Source of the DNA: an uncultured Pelagibacteraceae bacterium
GTDB taxonomy: Bacteria; Pseudomonadota; Alphaproteobacteria; Pelagibacterales; Pelagibacteraceae
Length of the DNA: 64,000 nucleotides
NCBI GenBank assembly: GCA_902609685.1
Contig: CACLSR010000002.1
Location: forward strand, 62,001-126,000
Direction of reading: 5' to 3'
Part shown: positions 49,371 to 62,753 of the stretch, one piece after another
Layout of the letters: every line of letters begins with the position of its first letter
Numbering within the stretch: position 1 is the stretch's first letter
Notes under the pieces: generated by a model
What the model was told of the DNA's origin: nothing
The model's database searches: none
Seen by the model: only the letters and a program-made list of their open reading frames with translations
Made by a program: the position numbers and the translations under genes

Positions 49371-52244
49371 ATGTCTTCCTCTAAAAATTTAGAATTTAAA
49401 AAAACAGCCTTTCTCAATAAATCTAACAGCGCTTTCATCGAAGAAATGTACTTAAAATTTGTAAATAATGATCCTGAATTACCTGATAGCTGGAGAAAAT
49501 ATTTTAAAGAAGTTGGAGATGAAGATGATATAATTGTAAATGAAATCAATGGTCCTTCGTGGAGTCCTTCTAAGAAAGTTTCAATAAATAAAAAGGAAAA
49601 TTTTGAAAGTCAAATCACAGAACAAAATAATGATGATATAATTAAATCAAACACAAATTCAATTAAAGCCGTTGCGATGATCAGATCATATAGACAAAGA
49701 GGTCATCTAATTGCAAAGCTTGATCCATTAGGATTGTTAAAATCAGATTATTTAGAGGAACTTCATCCAGAGTCTTATGGATTTAAAAAAGAAGATTATC
49801 AAAAAAAAATTTTTTTAGACAATGTCACTAATAAGCAATACTCAAATATTAATGACATATTAAAATTCTTAAAGGATAAGTATTGCGGTTCTTTAGGTTA
49901 TGAATATATGCATATTTCAAATCCCACTGAAAGAAAATGGTTTAGAGATCGTGTTGAAAAGGCAGATGATTTTAATTTTACACAAAATGGTAAAGAGGCA
50001 ATTCTTAACAAACTGATTCAAGCTGAGGGTTTTGAAAAATTTCTTCATACAAAATATGTTGGGACTAAAAGATTTGGTCTTGATGGCGGTGAAAGCTTAA
50101 TTCCTGCGCTTGAACAAATAATTAAAATTGGTGGTCAGTCAAATGTTAAAGAGGTTAAAATTGGGATGTCTCATAGAGGTCGACTAAATGTATTAGCTAA
50201 TGTTCTTCAAAAATCTTACAAAAGAATATTTAATGAGTTTGCAGGAGAAATAAGTTCAAAGTCTAAAGATGATACTGGAGATGTTAAATATCATTTAGGT
50301 GCTTCATCTAATAGAGAGTTTGATGGAAATTCAGTTCATGTGAGTTTGACAGATAATCCTTCACATTTAGAAGCAGTCAATCCAATCGTTTTAGGTCAAA
50401 CTAGAGCAAAACAATTTTTTCATAAAGATAAAGAGAGAAAAAAAGTAATTCCGATTCTTATTCATGGAGATGCAGCCTTCGCTGGACAAGGAGTGGTAGC
50501 TGAATGTTTTGCAATGTCTGGTCTTCCAGGACATAATACAGGTGGCACAATTCATATTATAGTAAATAACCAAATAGGTTTTACAACAAGCCCAAGATTT
50601 GCAAGATCTTCGCCATATCCTTCTGATATAGCAAAAATGGTTGAGGCACCGATTATTCATGTGAATGGTGATGATCCAGAGGCGGTTGTTTATGCAGCAA
50701 GAATTGCAACAGACTTTAGATTAAAATTTAATAGAGACGTTGTCATTGATTTGATTTGTTATAGAAGATTTGGACATAATGAGGGAGACGAACCTTCATT
50801 CACTCAGCCTTTAATGTATAAAAAGATAAGATCTCATCCCTCAACCATCAAAGTTTATGGTGAAAAACTGGTAAGCGAAGGATCAATTACAAATGATTAT
50901 TTAAATAATTCCATTAAAAAATTTAAGGATTTATTAGATGACCAATTTAAAAATGCAAAAAATTATAAACCAAAAATAGAGTGGTTTGAGGGAACATGGT
51001 CAAGATATAGACCAGAGCGAGGAAAAGACAAAAGAGGAGTTACAGGCTCTGACACTAAAAAATTAAGAAATATTTCTGATAAAATAAATACAATACCGAC
51101 TGAAATAAACATTCACAAAACAATTACAAAAATTTTAGAAAATCGTAAAGTTTCAGTTTCTAATGGTAAAGGCATAGATTGGTCTACTGCGGAGTCGTTA
51201 GCTTTTGGTTCATTATTGGAGGAAGGTTATCCAGTAAGACTTGTAGGTCAAGATTCAGGAAGAGGGACATTTAGTCAAAGACATTCTGTTTTAAGAAATC
51301 AAATAGATAATTCGAGATATATCCCTTTAAATAATATTTCTAATAAACAAAAAAATTTTGAAATTGTAGATAGTTTTTTATCTGAATTAGCTGTTCTAGG
51401 ATTTGAATATGGATATAGTTTGGTGGAACCTAATACACTTACTATCTGGGAGGCTCAATTTGGAGATTTTGCTAATGGTGCGCAAGTAGTTATTGATCAA
51501 TTCATAGCTTCTGGTGAACGAAAATGGTCAAGAGCCTCTGGTTTAGTAATGTTGTTACCACATGGATATGAGGGTCAAGGACCTGAACATTCATCAGCTA
51601 GGTTAGAAAGGTTTTTACAATTATGTTCAAATGATAATATGCAAGTCATGAATTGCACAACTCCTGCAAATTATTTCCATGCTTTAAGGAGACAAATGCA
51701 TAGAGACTTTAGAAAACCATTAATTATTATGACACCTAAATCTTTATTACGTCATAAACATTGTGTTTCTAATTTGGATGATTTTAGTAAAAAAAATTCA
51801 TTTCATAGAGTTTTATGGGATCATGCTATTGATCCAAAAGTAAAAGGATTTATTAAACTAAAAAAACCGAAAAAAATTGAAAAAGTGATTCTTTGTTCTG
51901 GAAAAGTTTACTTTGATTTACTTGAAGCAAGAGAAAAAATAAAAAGAAACAACGTAGTGTTATATAGGATTGAACAACTCTACCCTTTTCCTGCAAAAGC
52001 ACTTGCTAATGAGCTCAAACCATATGCAAAAAATGCAAAATTTTATTGGTGTCAAGAAGAACCTAAAAATATGGGTGCTTGGTTTTCAGTCAGAGATTAT
52101 ATCCAATGGACATTAGATAATATAAAGGCTAAAAATAATATGATTTCTTATATTGGAAGAAGTCCAGATGCATCACCTGCAACAGGATATGCCAAGAGAC
52201 ATGTTTCTCAACAACAAGAAATTATAAAGAAAGTTTTTGAATAA
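49371..52244 (+). CDS. sucA: 2-oxoglutarate dehydrogenase E1 component
   Basis: Thiamine-diphosphate-dependent decarboxylase of the oxoglutarate dehydrogenase complex, 957 residues, the usual size. N-terminal FIEEMYLKFVNNDPELPDSWRKYF is the lipoyl-domain-like SucA opening; KIGMSHRGRLNVLANVL, HGDAAFAGQGVVAE and GDDPEAVVYAARIA mark the TPP region, and GQDSGRGTFSQRHSVL and LPHGYEGQGPEHSSARLERF the transketolase-like half. It is followed by sucB after 6 bases (from the preferred ATG). Confidence 0.97.
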   Translation: MSSSKNLEFKKTAFLNKSNSAFIEEMYLKFVNNDPELPDSWRKYFKEVGDEDDIIVNEINGPSWSPSKKVSINKKENFESQITEQNNDDIIKSNTNSIKAVAMIRSYRQRGHLIAKLDPLGLLKSDYLEELHPESYGFKKEDYQKKIFLDNVTNKQYSNINDILKFLKDKYCGSLGYEYMHISNPTERKWFRDRVEKADDFNFTQNGKEAILNKLIQAEGFEKFLHTKYVGTKRFGLDGGESLIPALEQIIKIGGQSNVKEVKIGMSHRGRLNVLANVLQKSYKRIFNEFAGEISSKSKDDTGDVKYHLGASSNREFDGNSVHVSLTDNPSHLEAVNPIVLGQTRAKQFFHKDKERKKVIPILIHGDAAFAGQGVVAECFAMSGLPGHNTGGTIHIIVNNQIGFTTSPRFARSSPYPSDIAKMVEAPIIHVNGDDPEAVVYAARIATDFRLKFNRDVVIDLICYRRFGHNEGDEPSFTQPLMYKKIRSHPSTIKVYGEKLVSEGSITNDYLNNSIKKFKDLLDDQFKNAKNYKPKIEWFEGTWSRYRPERGKDKRGVTGSDTKKLRNISDKINTIPTEINIHKTITKILENRKVSVSNGKGIDWSTAESLAFGSLLEEGYPVRLVGQDSGRGTFSQRHSVLRNQIDNSRYIPLNNISNKQKNFEIVDSFLSELAVLGFEYGYSLVEPNTLTIWEAQFGDFANGAQVVIDQFIASGERKWSRASGLVMLLPHGYEGQGPEHSSARLERFLQLCSNDNMQVMNCTTPANYFHALRRQMHRDFRKPLIIMTPKSLLRHKHCVSNLDDFSKKNSFHRVLWDHAIDPKVKGFIKLKKPKKIEKVILCSGKVYFDLLEAREKIKRNNVVLYRIEQLYPFPAKALANELKPYAKNAKFYWCQEEPKNMGAWFSVRDYIQWTLDNIKAKNNMISYIGRSPDASPATGYAKRHVSQQQEIIKKVFE

Positions 52245-52250
52245 ATATTG

Positions 52251-53537
52251 ATGAGTGAAAAGATATTAGTTCCAGTTCTTGGGGAAAGTATCACAGAGGC
52301 TACTGTCTCTAAGTGGTTAAAAAATGAAGGTGACCCTGTTGAAGCTGATGAACCACTTGTTGAACTAGAAACTGACAAAGTAAATTTAGAGGTTCCTTCT
52401 CCAGTATCTGGTGTTCTTACAAAAATAAATTCAAAAAATGGATCGGTCGTTGAAGTTGGTGCTGATTTAGGATCAGTCTCCGAGAGTGAGACTAAATCTA
52501 AAGAAAATCAGGAAATTAAAAAGATACAACCCACTGTAAAAGTTGATAAGGAAAATTTGATAGATGAAGATAATAAAGATGAGGAGATGGAAGTTTTTCA
52601 AGATAATGTTGAAGAGGAGAAACCATTAGTTCTTACTAAAGAGGTAGAACCTTCAAAAGTAGAAGCTGAAATAAAAATCGATGAAACTTTGTCCCCAGCA
52701 GTAAGAAAAATCGTGACTGAAAATAAAATAGATATCAGTTCTGTCAAAGGTTCAGGAAAAGATGGCAGAGTTTTAAAAGGTGATCTAATAAATTTAATGG
52801 GCGTCAATCCTCCTCCATCTGAAAGAAAAATAAAATATGGTCAAGAAGAAAGAATTAAAATGACCAGGTTAAGACAAACCATTGCTAAAAGATTAAAACA
52901 AGCACAGGATAATGCAGCTCTACTGACAACATTTAATGAAGTTGATATGTCAAATGTAATGATGATGAGAAAAGAAAATCAAGATGATTTTCAAAATCGC
53001 TATGGTGTAAAATTAGGTTTTATGTCTTTTTTTGTTAAAGCAAGCATAGTAGCATTAAAAAATTTCCCAGCGATAAACGCTGAAATTGAAGGTGATACAA
53101 TTGTTTATAAAAATTATTATAATATTAGTTTTGCAGTTGGCACTGAAAAAGGATTGGTCGTTCCAGTCCTAAAAAATGCAGATGAATTATCTTTTGCAGA
53201 TATTGAAAAAAATATTAAAGAAATATCTGAAAAAGCAAAAAATGGAAAACTGACAATTGAAGATCTTCAAGGGGGAACTTTCACCATCAGTAATGGCGGT
53301 GTTTATGGTTCAATGCTTTCAACCCCTATTCTTAATCTTCCACAATCAGGTGTCTTAGGTATGCACAATATAGTTGATAGACCTATCGTAGTTGATGGAG
53401 AAATTAAGATCAGACCTATAATGTATTTAGCGTTATCATACGACCATAGAATTGTTGATGGTAAAGAGTCTGTTTCTTTTTTAAAAATGATAAAAGAAAA
53501 TTTAGAGGAACCAAGAAGGCTATTTTTAGATATTTAA
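52251..53537 (+). CDS. sucB: Dihydrolipoamide succinyltransferase (E2)
   Basis: E2 core of the oxoglutarate dehydrogenase complex. The ATG at 52251 ([13 protein letters not shown]) is preferred to the TTG one codon earlier. The 428-residue protein has one lipoyl domain with lipoyl-Lys43 in [14 protein letters not shown], an acidic Glu/Lys-rich linker (about residues 80-145), a peripheral-subunit domain ([22 protein letters not shown]) and the catalytic domain with [13 protein letters not shown] near the end. lpdA starts at the base after its stop. Confidence 0.96.
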   Translation: MSEKILVPVLGESITEATVSKWLKNEGDPVEADEPLVELETDKVNLEVPSPVSGVLTKINSKNGSVVEVGADLGSVSESETKSKENQEIKKIQPTVKVDKENLIDEDNKDEEMEVFQDNVEEEKPLVLTKEVEPSKVEAEIKIDETLSPAVRKIVTENKIDISSVKGSGKDGRVLKGDLINLMGVNPPPSERKIKYGQEERIKMTRLRQTIAKRLKQAQDNAALLTTFNEVDMSNVMMMRKENQDDFQNRYGVKLGFMSFFVKASIVALKNFPAINAEIEGDTIVYKNYYNISFAVGTEKGLVVPVLKNADELSFADIEKNIKEISEKAKNGKLTIEDLQGGTFTISNGGVYGSMLSTPILNLPQSGVLGMHNIVDRPIVVDGEIKIRPIMYLALSYDHRIVDGKESVSFLKMIKENLEEPRRLFLDI

Positions 53538-54938
53538 ATGACAGATAAATTTCAAGCAGTAGTAATTGGCGGAGGACCTGGAGGTTATGTTTGTGCAATA
53601 AGATTGGCACAATTAGGCCTTAAAACTGCATGTATAGAGTCTAGGGGTTCACTGGGTGGTACTTGTTTGAATGTTGGATGCATACCTTCTAAAAGTTTAT
53701 TAAATTTATCTGAGGAGTTTCATAACGCACAAAGTCTATCAAATAAAGGAATTGAAATTGGTGAGGTAAAATTAAACTTGTCAAAAATGATGAAGAATAA
53801 GGATAAAGCAGTTACGATTTTGACCAAAGGAGTAGAATTCCTTCTTAAAAAAAATAAAGTCACATATTTTAAAGGCACTGGAAGTTTTAAATCTAAAAAT
53901 GATATTGTAATCAAAGATAACAATAGTAAAGAGACAATTATACAAACTGAAAATACTATAATTGCAACTGGTTCAGTTCCAGTATCATTACCAGGCATTG
54001 AAATTGATGAAAAAGTAATTGTTTCATCCACTGGAGCACTTAAGTTAGAACAAGTCCCCAAAAAAATGGTTGTGGTTGGTGGAGGATACATAGGTTTAGA
54101 GATGGGGTCTGTATGGTCTAGACTTGGTTCAGAAGTTCATGTAGTTGAGTTTTTAGATCATATTACACCAGGTATGGATAAAGAGATTTCTAGTGAGTTT
54201 ATGAAAATTTTAAAAAAACAAGGTATCAATTTTCATATGCAGCATAAAGTAGAGAAAATTAAAAAGAATAACAATAATGCAATTGTTTCAACTTTAAACG
54301 AAAATGGTACCAAAAAAGATTTTGAATGTGATGTAGTATTAATATCTGTTGGTCGAAAGCCAAATACAGAGGGACTAAATCTTCAAAAAATTGGTGTGGA
54401 ATTAGATGAAAAAAAGAGAGTAAAAACAGACAAAAATTTTAAAACTAGTCAAAATAATATTTATGCGATAGGAGATGTAATAAGTGGTCCCATGTTAGCT
54501 CACAAAGCCGAGGATGAGGGAATTGCAGTTGCAGAAAATATAGCAGGTCAATCAGGTCATGTTAACTATGACACTATTCCTGGTGTGATTTATACAAGTC
54601 CCGAAGTTGCCTCTATTGGAAAAACAGAAGAACAATTAAAAGATCTTAAAATTAATTATAAAATTGGAAAATTTTCATTTATGGCAAACTCAAGAGCAAA
54701 AGCCATTGATGATACAGAGGGTTTTGTAAAAATTCTTGCTGATGAAAAAACTGACAAAGTACTTGGAGCACACTTAATAGGCCCTCACGCTGGTGAATTA
54801 ATTGCTGAGATTGGAGTTGCGATGGAGTTTGGAGCAAGTTCAGAAGATATAGCGCGTACATGTCATGCTCATCCAACATTCTCTGAAGCCGTTAAAGAGG
54901 CAGCTTTATCAGTAGAAAAAAGGGCTATACATTCTTAG
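53538..54938 (+). CDS. lpdA: Dihydrolipoamide dehydrogenase (E3)
   Basis: FAD/NAD disulfide oxidoreductase that reoxidises lipoamide, 466 residues. FAD motif GGGPGGYVCA at residues 11-20, redox-active Cys43 and Cys48 in GGTCLNVGCIPSKS, NAD motif VVGGGYIGLEMG, and the active-site His-Glu pair in HAHPTFSEA. It closes the sucAB operon. The only E3 in the window; it may also serve pyruvate dehydrogenase or glycine cleavage. Confidence 0.96.
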   Translation: MTDKFQAVVIGGGPGGYVCAIRLAQLGLKTACIESRGSLGGTCLNVGCIPSKSLLNLSEEFHNAQSLSNKGIEIGEVKLNLSKMMKNKDKAVTILTKGVEFLLKKNKVTYFKGTGSFKSKNDIVIKDNNSKETIIQTENTIIATGSVPVSLPGIEIDEKVIVSSTGALKLEQVPKKMVVVGGGYIGLEMGSVWSRLGSEVHVVEFLDHITPGMDKEISSEFMKILKKQGINFHMQHKVEKIKKNNNNAIVSTLNENGTKKDFECDVVLISVGRKPNTEGLNLQKIGVELDEKKRVKTDKNFKTSQNNIYAIGDVISGPMLAHKAEDEGIAVAENIAGQSGHVNYDTIPGVIYTSPEVASIGKTEEQLKDLKINYKIGKFSFMANSRAKAIDDTEGFVKILADEKTDKVLGAHLIGPHAGELIAEIGVAMEFGASSEDIARTCHAHPTFSEAVKEAALSVEKRAIHS

Positions 54939-55010
54939 AAAAGATAGCACCTACTTCAGATGTTAGGATTTAAAAAGTAAAAAAATGTTTGGAAATTCAA
55001 AAAAATTTAA

Positions 55011-55805
55011 ATGTCAAAGCTAATAAGTATAATTGTAAATTGTTATAATGGTGAAAAATATCTTAAACAAACATTAGAGAGTATTCAAAAACAAAATTAT
55101 ACCAATTGGGAATTAATTTTCTGGGATAACCAATCTACTGATAATAGCAAAGCAATATTTGATAGTTTTAATGAACCAAGATTTAAATATTTTTATTCTG
55201 AAAAATTTACGTCACTTTACGAAGCAAGAAATTTAGCCTGTAGAAAATGTAATGGAGAGTTTATTGCTTTCTTAGATTGCGACGATTGGTGGTATGATGA
55301 TTTTCTCTCAGAAAGAGAAAGTTTTTTTTTAAATAAGCAATTTAAATTTTCATATTCCAAATTTCACTATTTTTTTCAAAAAAGTGATAAATTTAAAATT
55401 AATTATGAAAACGAGTTACCCAATGGAAAAATATACGATTTTTTATCTAAAAATTATCAGGTAGCAATTAGTGGTCTAATAGTAAGTAAAGATTTACTTG
55501 AAAAGATAAATTTTTTTAACAAAGAATTTAATATTATTGGTGATTATGATGCGGTAATGAAAATATCTAAAATAGAGGAAGCGCATGTAATACAAAAACC
55601 ATTGTTATCTATTCGCATACATGGAGAAAATTTTAGTGATAGACATCGAAAAATGAGTTTTAAAGAGTTTAAGAAGTGGTATTTTTTTCAAGAAAGAGAT
55701 AGTTTTTTTAATAAAAATAAGTTTTTTTTTCAAAAAAAACTTTTGCATTTCTTTATTGTGAGCATAACACCCAAATTTTTGAAGGATTTGTTAAAAAAGA
55801 AATAG
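55011..55805 (+). CDS. Family 2 glycosyltransferase
   Basis: A 264-residue GT-A fold glycosyltransferase. The N-terminal LISIIVNCYNGEKYLKQTLES is the nucleotide-sugar-binding strand and helix; DNQSTDNS and the DxD-like FLDCDDWW near residue 90 bind metal and sugar nucleotide. The C-terminal 60 residues are basic and aromatic-rich, perhaps for membrane contact. It stands alone between lpdA and priA, outside a polysaccharide cluster, so its acceptor cannot be guessed. Codon use and A+T richness are slightly more extreme than its neighbours. Confidence 0.85.
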   Translation: MSKLISIIVNCYNGEKYLKQTLESIQKQNYTNWELIFWDNQSTDNSKAIFDSFNEPRFKYFYSEKFTSLYEARNLACRKCNGEFIAFLDCDDWWYDDFLSERESFFLNKQFKFSYSKFHYFFQKSDKFKINYENELPNGKIYDFLSKNYQVAISGLIVSKDLLEKINFFNKEFNIIGDYDAVMKISKIEEAHVIQKPLLSIRIHGENFSDRHRKMSFKEFKKWYFFQERDSFFNKNKFFFQKKLLHFFIVSITPKFLKDLLKKK

Positions 55806-55900
55806 ATGAATTTTAATATATAGTTTGTTCATAATTGATAATAATTGAATAAGATTAGGTAATAAATAAAAAAACTTTATAGATTGTTATATACTAGGGT

Positions 55901-57856
55901 ATGAAGTTTCCGATTCTTATACCAAATATATTTAATTATCCTTTTACCTACGAGAGTAAATTAAATTTGAAAATTGGTGATTTTGTTGAAGTCCCTTTTG
56001 GAAAATCAAAAAAAATAGGCGTTGTGTGGGATTATTTTGAAAACGATAACAATAAAAATTATAAAACGAAAAAAATAATTAGAAAATTAGAAATTCCACG
56101 ATTAAAAAAAAAAACATTAGATTTTTTAAACTGGTTTTCAGAATATAACATTGTACCAAAAGGAATGGCGCTCAAATTAGCCCTACTAAGTGGAAAACCA
56201 GTAGCAATATTAGATAAGAAGTTTTATGATGAGTTCTTTTATAAGTTAAACAAAAATTCTTTTCAATTAAATTCAGAACAAAAAAAGTCTCTCTCAGAAA
56301 TAAATGATATGAACAAAAAGTTCAATGTTCATGTTTTACAAGGAACAACTGGCTCAGGTAAAACCATTGTCTACTTTGAAGCTTTAAAGCATATCTTGCA
56401 AAAAGGTTATCAAGGATTAATAATGTTGCCAGAGATTGGTTTGACCAATCAATTTGAAAAAAAATTTTTTGAATTTTTTGGTTTCAAAGCAGCAATTTGG
56501 CATTCTGGTATATCAAAAAAAAATAAAGAAATTATTTGGAGTGGCTTAACGAATGGAAAAATTAGTGTTGTCATTGGAGCTAGATCATCTTTATTTTTAC
56601 CATTTAAAAATTTAGGATTAATAATAGTTGATGAAGAGCATGATCAATCTTACAAACAAGATGAAGGGATAATATTTAATGCTCGAGATATGGCTATCTC
56701 TAGAGCATCATTTGAAAATATTCCAATAAATTTAATCACTTCTGTTCCATCAATAGAAACATACGAAAATATAAGGAAAAAAAAGTACACCTCTTCAAAA
56801 CTTGTTAGAAGATATCAAAATGCTTCTTTACCCAATTATGAAATAATTAATTTGAATAATGTTAAAATGGATAAACAATCCTGGCTTTCTAAAGAGATAA
56901 TTCAAAAAGTAAATTTCCACCTAAATAAGAATGATCAAGTTTTATTTTTTCTAAATAGAAGAGGATTTTCCCCAAGTGTTTTGTGTAAAAAATGTTTCAA
57001 TAATTTTCCATGTCCAAATTGCTCAATAAATTTAGTTTATCATAAAAATAAAAATAATTTGTTATGCCATTATTGTGGATTTAAAAGTTTTTTGAATAGA
57101 GAATGTTCTAAAGAAGGATTTTGTGATTTTATATTTTGTGGACCTGGTGTGGAAAGAATCTCAGAGGAAATAAAAAAAAGTTTTCCATCGAAAAAAATTG
57201 AAATTTTTTCGAGTGATACAATGAATAAAAAAAGTTCAAAAGAAAAATTAGAAAAAATAATGAATAATGAAATAGAAATTATAGTTGGAACACAATTAAT
57301 TTCCAAAGGTTTTCATTTTCCAAATTTGAATTGTATTGTTGTAGTTGATATCGATTTATCACTAATGGGCCACGACTTGAGAAGTGCAGAGAAAAATTTA
57401 CAATTATATCATCAGTTATCAGGTAGAGCTGGAAGAACAGGAAGTCCGTCTACTATTTATTTTCAAACTTATAATTTTAATACAAAATTGATTGATGATA
57501 TTACAAATAAAAATCCAGAAATTTTTCTTGATAAAGAAATAGAAATTAGAAAAAAAAATAATTTACCTCCATTTCAAAGGTTTATCTCTTTGATTTTGAC
57601 AGGTAATAAGGAAAATGAATTAGAAAAAGAAGCTTTGAAATTCAAACTATTTATCTCTAATAATATTAATGGAAAAATTTTAGGTCCAGTAAGTGCTCCT
57701 ATTTTTAAATTAAAGAGCAAATATCGTATGCGATTACTTATAAGAGGTGCTAAAACTCTTCAATTACAAAATAGTTTAGCATCAATAATTCCAAAATATA
57801 AATTTGCCTCAGGAATAAAACTTTCAGTTGATGTTGATCCAATTAGCTTTAATTAA
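55901..57856 (+). CDS. priA: Primosomal replication protein PriA (helicase)
   Basis: Superfamily 2 DNA helicase that reloads the replisome at stalled forks. The 651-residue protein has an N-terminal DNA-binding domain, Walker A TGSGKT near residue 152, the DEEH box in VDEEHDQSYKQDEG near 245, and a zinc-binding insertion with Cys pairs CKKC, CPNC, CHYC and a final set in RECSKEGFC. The last pair is spaced more widely than the usual CPxC. A TATACT element at 55890-55895 lies 5 bases before the ATG, after a 95-base A+T-rich gap. Confidence 0.93.
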   Translation: MKFPILIPNIFNYPFTYESKLNLKIGDFVEVPFGKSKKIGVVWDYFENDNNKNYKTKKIIRKLEIPRLKKKTLDFLNWFSEYNIVPKGMALKLALLSGKPVAILDKKFYDEFFYKLNKNSFQLNSEQKKSLSEINDMNKKFNVHVLQGTTGSGKTIVYFEALKHILQKGYQGLIMLPEIGLTNQFEKKFFEFFGFKAAIWHSGISKKNKEIIWSGLTNGKISVVIGARSSLFLPFKNLGLIIVDEEHDQSYKQDEGIIFNARDMAISRASFENIPINLITSVPSIETYENIRKKKYTSSKLVRRYQNASLPNYEIINLNNVKMDKQSWLSKEIIQKVNFHLNKNDQVLFFLNRRGFSPSVLCKKCFNNFPCPNCSINLVYHKNKNNLLCHYCGFKSFLNRECSKEGFCDFIFCGPGVERISEEIKKSFPSKKIEIFSSDTMNKKSSKEKLEKIMNNEIEIIVGTQLISKGFHFPNLNCIVVVDIDLSLMGHDLRSAEKNLQLYHQLSGRAGRTGSPSTIYFQTYNFNTKLIDDITNKNPEIFLDKEIEIRKKNNLPPFQRFISLILTGNKENELEKEALKFKLFISNNINGKILGPVSAPIFKLKSKYRMRLLIRGAKTLQLQNSLASIIPKYKFASGIKLSVDVDPISFN

Positions 57857-57963
57857 CGCTTAAAAAAACTAATTTTTAGCTAATGTGTTACTTGAAGACT
57901 ATAAAGGCATGTGCTAATTAAATCGTGATTTTAAATTAATCATATTCATTTAAAGGGTAAAAA

Positions 57964-58521
57964 TTGAGTAAAAATAAAGGATTTTCAGATACTTCAGCTA
58001 ATAGATATTCTTTAGCTTTGTATGAGTTAGCGAAAGATACTAACTCATTGGTTAATGTAGAAATAAATGCAAAAGCTTTTTTAAATTTAATTTCAAATAA
58101 TAAAGATTTTAAAAATTTTATAAAGGATCCTACATTAAACAGAGAGGTTTTGACTAGTGTAATTAATAAAATTTCAGATAATTTTAAGTTAGAAACTCTT
58201 TTTAAAAATTTTGTAAATTTTTTGGTCTTAAAAAGAAGATTTTTTTATCTAGAGCAAATTTTAAAAACATTTATTGAAATATGTTCTGAAAAAAGGGGCG
58301 AATTGAAAGCGGAAATTAAATCTGCAAAATTACTAAATCAAGAGGAGATTAAAAAAATTACAGATGAATTATCAAATAATTTCAAATCTCAAATAAAATT
58401 AAACTATATACAAGACGAAAGTTTAATTGGAGGTTTGGTCGTTCAAGTGGGGAGTACAATGATTGATACATCAATAAAAAGTAAATTGCAACAAATTGAA
58501 AATAGAATGATAGAGGCATAA
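57964..58521 (+). CDS. atpH: ATP synthase F1 delta subunit
   Basis: Peripheral-stalk connector between F1 alpha and the b subunits, 185 residues. It starts with TTG preceded by AAAGGG, and opens SDTSANRYSLALYELAK, typical of delta. Conserved C-terminal region ESLIGGLVVQVGSTMIDTSIKSKLQQ. It heads atpHAGDC, the alphaproteobacterial F1 operon in which the Fo genes atpBEF are elsewhere. The 107-base gap before it contains a TATAAA at 57900-57905 as a weak -10 candidate. Confidence 0.95.
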   Translation: MSKNKGFSDTSANRYSLALYELAKDTNSLVNVEINAKAFLNLISNNKDFKNFIKDPTLNREVLTSVINKISDNFKLETLFKNFVNFLVLKRRFFYLEQILKTFIEICSEKRGELKAEIKSAKLLNQEEIKKITDELSNNFKSQIKLNYIQDESLIGGLVVQVGSTMIDTSIKSKLQQIENRMIEA

Positions 58522-60057
58522 ATGGAAATAAATCCTTCAGAAGTTACAAAAATATTAAAAGAACAAATTAAAAATTTTGGAGAAAAAGCAGAAATTTCTG
58601 AGGTAGGACAGGTATTGTCTGTAGGTGATGGTATAGCAAGAATTTATGGTCTTGATAATGTTCAAGCAGGAGAAATGGTTGAATTTTCTGATGGATCGAA
58701 AGGAATGGCATTAAATCTAGAAAGTGAAAATGTTGGAGTTGTAATTTTTGGTGACGACCGGAATATTAAAGAAGGTGATGTTGTAAAAAGAACTGGAAGT
58801 ATTGTAGACACCCCTGTTGGAAAAGAGTTGTTAGGTAGAGTAGTAGATGGATTAGGAAATCCAATTGATGGGAAAGGTGCTTTGGACAAAGGTATTAAAA
58901 AAAGTAGAGTTGAAGTTAAGGCACCAGGAATAATTCCAAGACAATCTGTTAGCGAACCAATGCAAACAGGTCTAAAATCAATTGATAGTCTTGTACCAAT
59001 TGGAAGAGGTCAACGTGAGTTAATTATTGGAGATCGTCAGACAGGAAAAACTGCTGTAGCAGTTGATACAATTATCAATCAAAAAAAAATTAATGAGTCG
59101 GGTGATGAAAAACAAAAACTTTATTGTATTTATGTTGCCGTTGGTCAAAAACGATCAACTGTAAGACAAATTCAAAAAACTTTAGAAGAAGCTGGAGCGA
59201 TGGAATATACAACTATAGTCGCGGCAACAGCATCTGACTCAGCTCCGCTTCAATTTTTAGCTCCTTACACTGGATGTGCAATGGGAGAATATTTTAGAGA
59301 TAATGGAATGCATGCTCTGATTATTTATGATGATTTATCTAAGCAAGCGGTTGCTTACCGACAAATGTCACTGATCTTAAGAAGACCACCAGGTAGAGAA
59401 GCATACCCTGGTGATGTATTTTATCTTCATAGTAGATTATTGGAAAGGGCTGCTAAATTAAGTGATGACCACGGTGGAGGTTCGTTAACAGCTCTTCCGA
59501 TCATTGAAACTCAAGGTGGAGACGTTTCTGCTTATATTCCAACTAATGTAATTTCAATTACTGATGGACAAATTTTCTTAGAAACTGAGTTATTTAACCA
59601 AGGTATAAGACCAGCAATTAATGTTGGTCTCTCTGTTTCTAGGGTTGGATCAGCTGCGCAAACAAAAGCTATGAAAAAAGTATCAGGATCAATGAAACTC
59701 GAATTAGCACAATATAGAGAAATGGCAGCTTTTGCTCAATTTGGATCAGATTTAGATGCCTCAACTCAACAGCTTTTGAATAGAGGATCAAAATTAACTG
59801 AGTTATTAAAACAGAAACAATACTCACCAATGACTGTTGCTGAACAGGTTATATCTGTATTTTGTGGAGTAAAAGGATATTTAGATGATATTGATTTAAA
59901 AGATATTGCTGAATTTGAAAACAAGATCATTGAGAGATCTAAATCTGATAAACCAGAATTAATCGAGTCTATTCAGAGCTCAGGTAAATTAGAAGAGGCA
60001 ACAGAAAAAAGCTTAATTGATGTAATTACTAATCTTAAGAAAAATTTTAAATCTTGA
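58522..60057 (+). CDS. atpA: ATP synthase F1 alpha subunit
   Basis: Non-catalytic nucleotide-binding subunit, 511 residues. It has the delta-binding N-terminus [15 protein letters not shown], Walker [11 protein letters not shown] near residue 170 and the alpha signature [17 protein letters not shown] near 375. It starts at the base following the atpH stop, so the two are translated in series. Confidence 0.98.
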   Translation: MEINPSEVTKILKEQIKNFGEKAEISEVGQVLSVGDGIARIYGLDNVQAGEMVEFSDGSKGMALNLESENVGVVIFGDDRNIKEGDVVKRTGSIVDTPVGKELLGRVVDGLGNPIDGKGALDKGIKKSRVEVKAPGIIPRQSVSEPMQTGLKSIDSLVPIGRGQRELIIGDRQTGKTAVAVDTIINQKKINESGDEKQKLYCIYVAVGQKRSTVRQIQKTLEEAGAMEYTTIVAATASDSAPLQFLAPYTGCAMGEYFRDNGMHALIIYDDLSKQAVAYRQMSLILRRPPGREAYPGDVFYLHSRLLERAAKLSDDHGGGSLTALPIIETQGGDVSAYIPTNVISITDGQIFLETELFNQGIRPAINVGLSVSRVGSAAQTKAMKKVSGSMKLELAQYREMAAFAQFGSDLDASTQQLLNRGSKLTELLKQKQYSPMTVAEQVISVFCGVKGYLDDIDLKDIAEFENKIIERSKSDKPELIESIQSSGKLEEATEKSLIDVITNLKKNFKS

Positions 60058-60064
60058 TTTATTT

Positions 60065-62360
<2,296 letters not shown>

Positions 62361-62361
<1 letters not shown>

Positions 62362-62753
62362 TGAGTGATGAATTTAAAATAGAAATAGTTAATCCTGAAA
62401 AATCTTTCTTATCAAAAGAGGATGTTAGTGAGGTAGTTGTCCCTGCATTTGAAGGAGAAATGGGGATATTAAAAGATCATATTTCTATAATTTCATTTTT
62501 AAAACCAGGTATTGTTACCATTCAAGCAAAATCTGGCGAAGAAAAGTATTATGTTGAGGATGGGATTATTGAATTTAAAAATAATACTTTATCTATTTTA
62601 ACTAGCTACATCTTAAATTTAAAAGATATTGAGAAAAATGAATTACAGGAATTACTAAAAAATGCAGAGAACGAGTCTAATAAACCTGAAATTAGTGATC
62701 AATTGAAATATTTGGCTGATCAAAAAGTTGAAACTTTAAAGTCTATCAATTAA
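62361..62753 (+). CDS. atpC: ATP synthase F1 epsilon subunit
   Basis: Regulatory rotor subunit, 130 residues, with the beta-sandwich N-domain (IVNPEKSFLSKEDVSEVVVPAFEGEMGILKDH in two blocks) and a short C-terminal helical part that may damp ATP hydrolysis. It ends the F1 operon and overlaps the convergent rppH gene by 8 bases. Confidence 0.93.

Noticed and set aside
57857-57963. Gap before atpH searched for a tRNA or strong promoter
   Set aside because: No cloverleaf is possible; only a weak TATAAA and an imperfect A/T hairpin just after priA were seen.
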